Assembly: GCA_949130495.1 (NCBI GenBank) | Contig: CASBWL010000424.1 | Coordinates: 308,001 to 372,000, forward strand | Direction of reading: 5' to 3' | Length of the DNA stretch: 64,000 nt | Source: Sambucus nigra | Lineage: Eukaryota > Streptophyta > Magnoliopsida > Dipsacales > Adoxaceae | Shown here: positions 56,374 to 64,000 of the stretch, one piece after another | How the letters are laid out: every line of letters begins with the position of its first letter | Position numbering within the stretch: position 1 is the first letter of the stretch | Program-made: the position numbers and the translations under genes | The notes under the pieces: generated by a model | Databases searched by the model: none | What the model was told of the DNA's origin: nothing | What the model saw: only the letters and a program-made list of their open reading frames with translations

Positions 56374-59300
56374 CACTACAAGAAAATATGTTAATTATGT
56401 AGGTTAAAAACTGACATATAACATTATTTATCACGGTTTTCAAAAGTTATAATTACCGACATATATACCCATGACATAAATGTTCGCAAAATCGCGATAT
56501 TAAGTATGGTCTTTAATGTCGATTCTAAGAAAAAATTGATAAAAATAGTTGTAGAAGAATGAATTTTTAATCTCGATTTTAGGATGAACTGCGATATTTA
56601 GTGCGGTCCTTAATGTCAGTTTTAATCAAATGAGTTTATGCCTCAATTCTAGGAGGAACCGTGATAATAGTCTTGTTAAATCGACAAAAAATGTTAATTA
56701 TGTTGGTTGTTTTTTAGTGGGGTAATTTCTCGCTTTTGCCTAAACCCGATATTAAAAGAAAGTATTTTTTTTAAAATTACATTAACCTAAAAGATATATT
56801 CATTCCAACATAACCACAATCCAAAAAATATATTAGTAGTAAAAGGCTTCTAAACCCCAACAACCCAAATAGTATATTCATTCAGATAAAACCACATCCC
56901 AACTACAATTAACAAACAAAGAGTTCCATTTTTTAAATAGTCGAATCCACAATCAAACTACTTAAAACCAAATGAGATAAGTACTAATAGAATCCAAAAA
57001 AAAGTACTACAAAATATATAGGGGACAAATGCATCCTTCTTCTTGCTTGATCACCATATCAGGCATGTCCAACTAGAGTCAACTAGCTGTGCAAAAACAA
57101 AGCTAATAATTAGATTAATATGAAAAAATAATAGTCAACTAATAGCATGTATTTACATGGGTTGCCAGCCACAAATTTTTTTTTTCTCAAAAAAACTGAA
57201 TGTGAGATAATAAAGAAAAATATGATGCAGTCGGAGGGAAATGTAATTTCAAATTTAAGGGAAAGAGAAAATACCTACCCCCTTTGATTTTATTAATATA
57301 ATAACAAAAATCTATCAGCTGGACAAACGGTTCATGTAAAAAGTAAAAAGACATTTGATTGACAAAATAGTTTTATATTGTTGTAACTGATGCGAATTTA
57401 GTATACTTAGTAAGATAGATTTAAAACACAAGAAAAATATAAGCAAAAGTAAGAACCTGATAAAATCTGCAATAAATTCGATGAACTCCATTTGGGCTTC
57501 GTTTATCTCATCAGAAGTATACCTATGTTGGACAACTTTTTCATCTGAAAATTTAAATAACTATACATTAATGACCTTTAAAGCTGCTATAAAGTAATAT
57601 GCTATCAAAATAAATATTATATACAAACCTTTGTTTCAATAAAGGTAAAAGGATCTTCCATCAAATATCGCATGAATCTCATTATAAAATATCCATATTC
57701 GAGACTATTTTGTTTTTGCATGGGGCACTGGATTGAACACATATGAAATATATTAGTAACAGTACAATAAATTTAAAGGAAAAAACATTATTCACTACTT
57801 ATTTACCTTAGGGAAGCTCCAAGAGGGTGTAAATTTTTTTTCATCAATGGTCAATGTGCTAAGTCCACTACAAAATGAATAATAAGATTATTTGAAAATA
57901 TTAGCTTATTGTGAATATATATATATAGTTAGCATTTACTCACGTAGTGATATATAACTTTTCTTGTTCGGTGGGTCTATCATTTCTTGAATCCAACCAA
58001 TAAATGATCATTGTGGAGAGATCGATGACAACCAAAACCCAATGAAATCTATAAAACAAATGAAGATTGAATACATACTATATAGGAAAACATATATGTA
58101 CACTCTTTACAAATAAGACAGGAAACTAATATACGTACACATCTTTGATGTTGAGAGGAATAAAACATATTTGATATCCTTTCCGAACCCTACAATATTT
58201 TTTCAATAAGTCGTATTCTGTTGAATTTTGATGCAGCATTGAAGGATGCTGGATTGAAGAATTGAAATAGTTCTCGTGAGGATTGAAAATTTTCATACAG
58301 GTAAATAAATAAAAAAAATAAACAAATACTTTAAATCTAAATATAAACTGATTTAATATAATTTTAAAAAAATATATGTATACCTCATGTAAGCGACAAT
58401 ACAAGTGACATCTAAGGCGTTTAATGCACAAAAATTCAGAAAATCATTCTTGAAAAGAAAGAATTTCACATTTTCTTCTTGAAACATATCTTTCTCCATA
58501 GGAATCTTTAACTCATTTGTCTCCATGGTCTTCAAAGTATTGGTAAAGGCAGCAATTAACAAACACTCGCCGCCATTAATATCGCCATATATTTTTTCAC
58601 CAAAACTATCATTCTTTTTATTCTGCTTTATACGATAAGGAAAAAACACATTAAGTAATATAATAACACAAAAAACATAACTACTTACGAATTCTTTTAC
58701 CTGAAGACCCAAAGCACAAGCTCTTCGGACCAAGCAATAAATGAGCCGGAGGCGTCTTTATCAAATTTCATTTCATCTAGACCAGGTACAGGGAGGATCG
58801 CATTAGCATCAATAATATTTTTAATAGACACCCGAATATTTTTGGCACCCAAGGCAATATTATGGATTTTCTCATTTTGGGTAATTCCTCTCAAAGACTA
58901 CCCCCTCGACAACAATATTGGCTTCAGAATCAATAGCCAAACGACATTCTTTTCCCTGTAAGAAATACAATAGACAACATTTAGCTTCTATTAGTACTAA
59001 CCAATGGTGCACACGCGCAATGTGTGTGCAATACTGACACAACCTCAAGGTCAAATGTGTACACAATTTAACTAGTGAAATACTGCATACCTTTCCAATA
59101 TTGGATATGGAGTAAGGTATTGATTTCCCTTCTTTACCGCCATCTTTTTTCTCTAAAAAAAATAAGAAAAACATAACAAATTAGCAAATATAAATGTGAA
59201 GACGATGCAAGATGATAGGACATTCTCTTATCTCTTCTTTTACCTTTCACATAAGTGGCTGATTATTACTACTGCCACAAGCACCCAAATTCTTCATTGT

Positions 59301-60250
59301 GTCACTTTTAATGGTATTTGACGCAACCATGTTTGGAAACGATGCGGGACCTCGTGAGTTCAGTTGAGTTTCCAAATGCTTTAGTTTTTACTTTTTTTCT
59401 TATAACTCTGATTCTAAGTTGTTAATGTGTCGTTTTGATCCACGTTTTGGAAGGTTGAAATACCTTGAAGGGACAACTCCAATTCCTTGACCTATTACAT
59501 GACCAGTGTGTTCGAGAGTACTCAAATCCATAGTGAGTACATCACAACTGCCTTTAGTGACTATACTCCCATCCTTAACTTCCGTCTTTAATTCGCGTTG
59601 CAATATTGGCAAATAATAAATACAAATCAATTCTCATGTGATGTTGATTCAATAAAAATTAAATGTATATAAACTCACCACTTTTTCTGCAATCTCCTTT
59701 ACTGCATCGTCTCCATATCCACGACTTCTTTTCTCACGTCCTTTCAAACCACAAAAAAACTCATATCATCGTCATATGATAAACCCGTCTCTTTTTTCTA
59801 GAGTCAATATAAACCCACAAAATCATATTAGTCGTAATAATATTGTAGTGATCTAAACACAATACAAGTGAATTTTAAAAATGGAAGTTGAACGTACCAA
59901 ATATTCCTCATACGATGGTTATATTCATTCTTAGAGCACTTTTCTCTTTGTTCCTCGCTTAACCTCTTATGATTCGACATAAGTATCATACATGACAAAA
60001 ATATAAGTTGCCATGAGTAATATCAAAAGTCAATAAGTAAAAGAAAATCAAATTAGAGAGCTCCGCATGCTTATTCTAATCTTTTCTTGAATAACTATAT
60101 TTATTTGTTGCATGTAAACCAAATAAGAAAAATGCTTATAATAGTCACACATACATGATGCATATAGACAAAAACCAAATCAACAACTAACTAATAACAA
60201 ATATCAACAATATAATATATGTGAGGGTGGAAACAAGACACCCCCTGTTT
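56374..60250 (-). mobile_element. CACTA (En/Spm) transposon, 5' end not found
   Basis: The left terminus CACTACAAGAAAA starts at 56374 and is followed by subterminal repeats (AATGTCGATTTTA and GCGATATTAAGTATGG type motifs, 56480-56700), as in CACTA elements. A multi-exon gene on the - strand (57455-59985) matches the second, Ulp1-like gene of plant CACTA elements. I could not find the matching inverted terminus on the right (expected TTTTCTTGTAGTG), so the right limit is a guess and the element may be truncated before about 60250. No tnpD-like transposase is visible. Confidence 0.72.
57455..59985 (-). pseudogene. CACTA-associated Ulp1-like (C48) protease gene, multi-exon
   Basis: On the - strand, exons in order: LSEEQREKCSKNEYNHRM (about 59950); REKRSRGYGDDAVKEIAEKV (about 59720); the 59630-59400 block with DVLTMDLSTLEHTGHVIGQG and YFNLPKRG; 59174-58701 with AIDSEANIVVEGVVFERN and LPVPGLDEM (two extra bases near 58880 break the frame); 58620-58384; about 58260-58140; the protease His exon FHWVLVVIDLSTMIIYWLDS (58046-57944); QCPMQKQNSLEYGYFIMRFM (57732-57630); and the end YTSDEINEAQMEFIEF (about 57500). 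Family members have ECGYYVM where this copy has EYGYFIM, so the catalytic Cys appears to be Tyr. Splice sites were placed by eye. Confidence 0.75.
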
Positions 60251-60259
60251 CCATTTCAC

Positions 60260-60800
60260 TTGAAAAGTCCTCACGCAATATGTATATGTACATATATTGA
60301 TTGATAGCAATGTACTATGAAGCTATGCCAAGGAAATTTAATATGATGCACTTTAGGTTAGATGGATGGAGGCTGAATTGATCTAAAGTTATGTGTTATT
60401 GTTCTTTACATTATAATTCGCATATGTACATGCTGATAGTTATGGGTGAATAGAATGAGGCGTCTAAAGGGAGCGCAGGAGCTGGGTGTGAGCTTATTAA
60501 AGATAATTTGGGTAATGTGTGGTAGATTATGGCCATTTTTTTGGGCAGCCCCGTTATCTCTTATCCCCTGTTCAGATATCTAAGACGGTTGCCGATGTCA
60601 AATTTTTTGTTTAAGAACCCATGTTTTTTGCCCCCAATCCGTCCAAGATCCAACTAGAATTGTTCACGACCCCTTCTGCCATAAAGTCAATTTAGTTTCA
60701 GCCCATTTTGCCCCAATCCTATCAAGAACAACTTCAAGCACTACGGGTTGACACCAAAATCTTGGTTTTTGATCCGAGCGGTAGATATTTTTGATGATTT
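60260..60800. other. Unassigned DNA before the gypsy remnant
   Basis: No gene seen. An imperfect hairpin GTGAGGGTGGAAACA...TGTTTCCATTTCAC lies at about 60222-60270. The right part may be decayed gypsy internal sequence. Confidence 0.35.
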
Positions 60801-61262
60801 GAGGAGTGGAAATAGGAAGAAGATGAAGAATGATGAAATAATTAAAGAATCTTCCTCCAATTTTTAGAAATTAGATTTTAGCCCCTCAAGTTTTGCCTCT
60901 TTCGCAATTTTGGGACATTTTTTGTATTCGACCTCAATTTTAAAGTTCGAGGACGAACTTTTTCAAAGGCGAAGAGAATGATGTGAATGAAGAATTAGGG
61001 GTTATTTTTAGTATTTTTATTATTTTTTAGTCTTCGTTTTATTTTTAGTATTTCATTATATTTTCCTTTTTTGTTAGTATTTAGAAGAAGGGATGTTATT
61101 TGAACTTAGGGGCATAATTGTAATTAGATTCTTAGCTTAGAGGCTAAGCAACCTCCTTCCTATAAATACCCATATGTAGCCTCATTTGGGGCATTCTTCC
61201 ATTTTATGAGATTTGATTAGAGAGAGTTTGAGAGAGAATTATATTTTCTTGCTTCCACTTGA
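60800..61262 (+). mobile_element. 3' remnant of a gypsy element with LTR
   Basis: The motif TTCGAGGACGAACTTTTTCAAA near 60940, then AGAATGA and a new TGTGAATG, is what commonly lies just before and at the start of the 3' LTR in plant chromoviruses. The LTR would start at 60982. It holds a TATAAATACC box near 61161 and an AGAGAGAGTTTGAGAGAG leader near 61215-61237. It stops near 61262, where Copia sequence in the other orientation begins. The family is uncertain. Confidence 0.55.
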
Positions 61263-61264
61263 CG

Positions 61265-62587
61265 TCATTTACATCAAAATCAACCCCGACTTGCTAGTTA
61301 TAAACCTCTTCCACAAGCTGAGTTTTAAACCGATCCAAGGAACCATCAGAATGAAGTTTGGATTTGTACACCCATCGAAAATAAATGACATTCACATGGG
61401 GTTGCTGTGCAACAAGGACCCAAGTGTCATTGGGAGAGAGAGCCTTCATTTCATCAATCATAGCAGAGTGCCAACCAAGGTGACTAAGGACACTATTATG
61501 GTTTTTGATACAGCAGAGGTAGCAAGAAGTAAGACATATTTGGGATTTGGTTTAATAATGCCAACTTTACTGCGAATTGTCATGGAATGTGATGGGTTTG
61601 TGGGGGTATCTGTGGGTTCATTGTCATTTAGAAATAATGAAGTAGTAGGCAGAGTAGGAGGTGGTGTAGAATTGGGTAGAGCATGTGCTAGGGGTGTGGA
61701 AACAGGACTCATCATGTCCTCTTTTCATACAAATTTGACAGTATAAAGTAGGATCTGAGGTTCGACCTTAAGCAGGTGAAACATTTTGCGGTTCGCTCGA
61801 GGGTGGTCAGTTATTATAATGAGTCCTGTTGTTGGATTGCATAAAACCACGGTCTCTTGAACTAAAGGATGAATAACCATGCCTAAATGATGGATGATTG
61901 GTATTTCTTTGTCCCACAAATGCAAGATTTGGAGTAACATTCTCAGAAAAATGTCATTTATTCCTTAATCCATGGCTTTGTAAAAGTGGAATTAGATCAA
62001 CATATGATGGAACCAGAGGTTTTAACATAGTGGTGGCAAAAGACTCATACCTTGGTCCAAGACAATTGAAAAACCAAAATACTTTCTTTTCATCCAGGAC
62101 TGGCTTTCCAATAGAATTTAACTGATTTCATTATGACTTGAACTCTTTGATGTAATCAGATAATGAGATATAATCCTTCTTCTCTTGATGTTTGAGCAGC
62201 AATTCAAATTCCCTGGCTTGAGAACCCTGAGAAAATGCATTTTTTAATGAAGACCATATATCATATAATGTTTTGAGACCAACCTCAGTTCCTAATCCCT
62301 CTTTAGAAATTATTGCGGTAATCCAAGCTTTGACCAATTGATCTGTGCGAGTCCAAGCTACCAGATCTGGATTTGGTATATAGTGGTGTTGTTGGTAGTA
62401 TCAGTTATCTCAGTTGACGACGATCTTATTTCTCGATAATGAAACAAAGTAGGTCTCAACTTTCAATCAAAGACAAAACTTGTTTTACCCAGAGAAGATA
62501 TTTGGTTGAAGAGAGTTTGAGGGGAACAAAATTAGCCACATTTAGACTGGCTGGGTAGGGGTACTTTAGTGCAGATACGTTGGCCAT
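61265..62587 (-). pseudogene. Copia gag fused to the RT start
   Basis: Gag starts MANVSALKYPYP at 62587 and has a stop after LSLIES. It resumes with KAWITAIISKEGLGTEVGLK and FSQGSQAREFELLLKHQEKK (62337-62131, UBN2/copia gag) and later LYCQICMKRGHDESC, a zinc knuckle. Next comes HSMTIRSKVGIIKPNPKY, the linker that normally lies after integrase, then GWHSAMIDEMKALSLNDTWV and FRWVYKSKLHSDGSLDRFKT, the first block of copia RT. Protease and integrase are absent between knuckle and linker, so this is an internal deletion. Stops and frame changes are scattered. Confidence 0.84.
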
Positions 62588-62636
62588 TTTTTAATTACTC
62601 TTTGAATTTCTCAGGATTAGAATCCTTAGAGAATAT

Positions 62637-62648
62637 GCTCTGATACCA
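62637..62648 (-). other. Primer-binding site of the Copia element
   Basis: The - strand reads TGGTATCAGAGC, complementary to tRNA-iMet, right next to the LTR. Confidence 0.9.
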
Positions 62649-62874
62649 TAAAGAAACACAAGAGACTAGAATGAAAAGTTTTATTTTCGGATTACTTCTT
62701 CTCATATGATCAGGTACAATATATAGAAGTCTAGGATAAGATTTACATTGGTAAGTTACAGATATTGTCGGAACTGTTGTTACATGAATTAAGGAAAGCA
62801 TGACACCTGTAGTTGGCAAAGTAAACTGGCCATTGATCAGTTGTACTTGATACGCTCTAATTCACAAATAAACA
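62649..62874 (-). repeat. 5' LTR of the Copia element
   Basis: About 226 bp on the - strand, from TGTTTATTTGTG to CTTGTGTTTCTTTA. The expected final CA reads TA, a likely point change. The outer edge was set by the TG start and by where annexin-like coding sequence ends. There is no second LTR to confirm it. Confidence 0.65.
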
Positions 62875-63129
62875 TCAGCGGCATAAGACGAATTCACCAT
62901 GCAAATTTGGTTTTATCTTCTTAATATCCCCAGAGGCTTGTCTTTCAATACCATTTTCAAGGTAATCCCTAGACATTGAATAATAAATTGGATTAATTGT
63001 ATGTAACTGGGTTGAAGTGCAAGAGCTTTCCGTGGAAGCTTCAAGATCTAGAAAGTCTAGAGTTAATGCCTACCTCAATATAACTGCATTCCGTCCTGCT
63101 GGATCACGCATCCAGAATAAAACTGCAGT
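62875..63129 (-). pseudogene. Annexin exon, with stop and truncated by Copia
   Basis: After an acceptor CACCAG the - strand reads TAVLFWMRDPAGRNAVILR, then TAG where family members have Gln, then ALTLDFLDLEASTESSCTST and later YYSMSRDYLENGIERQASGD. These are the end of annexin repeat 1 (KAVLLWMxDPAxRDA) and the start of repeat 2 (YLExDIERQASGDHKKLL). After GDIKK the match is lost, and the Copia LTR starts 40-50 bases later. Repeats 2 (rest), 3 and 4 are missing. Annexins are cytosolic Ca2+-dependent membrane-binding proteins. The stop and the truncation make this a pseudogene. Confidence 0.84.
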
Positions 63130-63227
63130 CTGGTGCATCAAAGATAAATTAAAATATTCAAAGTTAGTGAAAATGGGTGAAATATGACTGACTATATGCT
63201 TCATTATAGTTTAATAAAGGGTAATCT

Positions 63228-63398
63228 TGGATCCATCCATGGATTTTGTAACTACATCCACTAAAAAATAACTAATAAGTTAATCCACTAAAATGGGACA
63301 ATTACAAAGTGGATGCCTTCAAATTATTGTTCCATTTTGGTGGATCAACTTATTATCACCTTAAACGGATGTACTTACAAAATTAGTATATGGATCTA
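63228..63398. mobile_element. Foldback MITE in the annexin intron
   Basis: Two inverted arms of about 73 bp (63228-63303 and 63326-63398), with matching blocks such as TGGATCCAT / ATGGATC, TTTTGTAACTACATCC / GGATGTACTTACAAAA and AATAAGTTAATCCACTAAAATGG / CCATTTTGGTGGATCAACTTATT. There is only about 20 bp between the arms and no ORF. It lies in the intron between the two annexin exons. The superfamily was not determined. Confidence 0.82.
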
Positions 63399-63527
63399 AC
63401 AACACCATTTAAAATCGTGCTCCTACACATCATAAGAAATATCAGTTTCTTTAGAGTTCAATGGGTATCAGTTTTTCTATCAATCAAGCACCGAAAAACT
63501 GAAGGAAAAAAAAATTCAAACTGATAC

Positions 63528-63673
63528 CTCTATTTTGCCGCTAAGCTCTGAAGTCAAACATTTTGGAAGTTCATCAGAATAAATCATTTTGAATTCTTGT
63601 TGGGTGAGAACCCGTTGTGTTGCATCATGGTGGGAAAGAATCTTTTTAACTACTGCAGTATCACAGCCAAATC
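63528..63673 (-). pseudogene. Annexin exon, N-terminal part of repeat 1
   Basis: The - strand exon has a CTTCAG acceptor (63676-63674) and an AG-GTATCAG donor at 63527. It encodes FGCDTAVVKKILSHHDATQR then LTQQEFKMIYSDELPKCLTS and ELSGKIE. It matches annexin repeat 1, including the GxGCD start of the type II Ca2+ loop (here FGCD, with the preceding KG expected from an upstream exon) and the QR...QQ...Y pattern. It is in phase with the next exon. Earlier exons would lie beyond 64000. This exon alone looks intact. Confidence 0.87.
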
Positions 63674-64000
63674 CTGAAGGAAAAATAAAACAGAGATAAA
63701 CAAATAACTAGGGAAACATAATACCTACAAGAAATTACACCCTCTGTATATGCGATAAAAGAAATCACAAACTTATAAATAGATTTAAGTATTTGGAAGA
63801 CGCTCCAATCTTAACAAGAAACTCTTCAAATCAGTAATTAAAAACTGATATAAGATTACATCTTACTAAAGTCCTAACTGATTTATTATTGATCATGTCC
63901 ATGGTTAGAGGATTATCATTTGCATTATCTAGATTTAACTATTGTCCATTGTACTAAATGCCCAACTGATTTTGAAAATTAAAAAACCAAGCAATGTCCT
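63674..64000. other. Probable annexin intron
   Basis: AT-rich sequence upstream of the annexin repeat 1 exon, with no exon visible before the end of the window. Confidence 0.5.

Larger units (their letters stand above)
61265..62874 (-). mobile_element. Ty1/copia retrotransposon, internally deleted and 3'-truncated
   Basis: - strand element. It has a short LTR (62649-62874), an initiator-Met tRNA PBS at 62637-62648, gag from 62587, a CCHC knuckle near 61720, then directly the linker and first part of RT, ending at about 61265 against a gypsy LTR. Protease and integrase are missing. No 3' LTR or purine tract is present. Confidence 0.85.

Noticed and set aside
56374..56725. Separate small CACTA MITE ending at TTTTTTAGTG near 56720
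   Set aside because: The right end matches the left terminus only weakly, and the flanking 3 bp do not match; better explained as subterminal repeats of the larger CACTA.
59850..59862. Possible right CACTA terminus (TTGTAGTG)
   Set aside because: It reads ATATTGTAGTGATC, does not mirror the left end, and lies inside the coding region of the associated gene.
61213..61746. 177-aa open frame on +
   Set aside because: It is the antisense of the Copia linker and RT start, which read clearly on the - strand.

Overview
This window is repeat-rich nuclear DNA of a flowering plant, probably a eudicot (AT-rich, with plant Athila, Tekay, CACTA, Helitron and L1-type elements, a tRNA-derived SINE and plant-type annexin exons). 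I cannot name the species. I see no intact host gene. The window is a stack of transposable elements with a few broken gene fragments.

Region 1-28435 is one old Athila-type Ty3/gypsy element on the + strand (Ath-1; its 5' LTR starts before the window). A second Athila copy on the - strand (Ath-2, 8700-21258, 5-bp TSD CACCA) has inserted into the extra ORF downstream of its pol. A solo LTR of another Ty3/gypsy family (24032-27011, TSD ATTTA) sits inside its 3' LTR. Removing both insertions restores the Ath-1 ORF across 8699/21264 and gives an LTR of about 1.57 kb, matching Ath-2.

Region 28436-37703 holds AT-rich host-like DNA, a doubly nested MITE cluster (29811-31035), a SINE with a perfect 19-bp TSD (33513-33668) and an internally deleted L1-type LINE on the - strand (34032 to about 37350). 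Region 37704-42231 is a non-autonomous Helitron (- strand) carrying a piece of a class II small heat-shock protein gene. Region 43075-53233 is a young chromodomain Ty3/gypsy element (Tekay-like, - strand) whose gag-pol frame is interrupted only by three in-frame stops. Just beyond it, at 53952, is a second Helitron-like 5' terminus.

Region 55200-64000 contains a frameshifted fragment resembling the C-terminus of the POWERDRESS/NCoR-like SANT corepressor, a CACTA transposon (left terminus at 56374) with a multi-exon Ulp1-like protease gene, a short gypsy 3' remnant with LTR, a deleted Copia element (61265-62874), and two annexin exons. The annexin has a premature stop and is cut off by the Copia LTR.

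The most interesting pattern is a shared design. The LTRs of all three gypsy families carry dense arrays of a family-specific CpG-containing palindrome: GGACCGGTCC in Athila, CGAATCGATTCG in the Tekay-like element and TCGTTCGAACGA in the solo LTR. In Athila the same palindrome also lies upstream of a second, internal TATA box in front of the downstream ORF, in both copies. This suggests that one palindrome-binding regulator serves both the LTR promoter and an internal promoter. In the other two families the arrays seem to lie in the transcribed leader.
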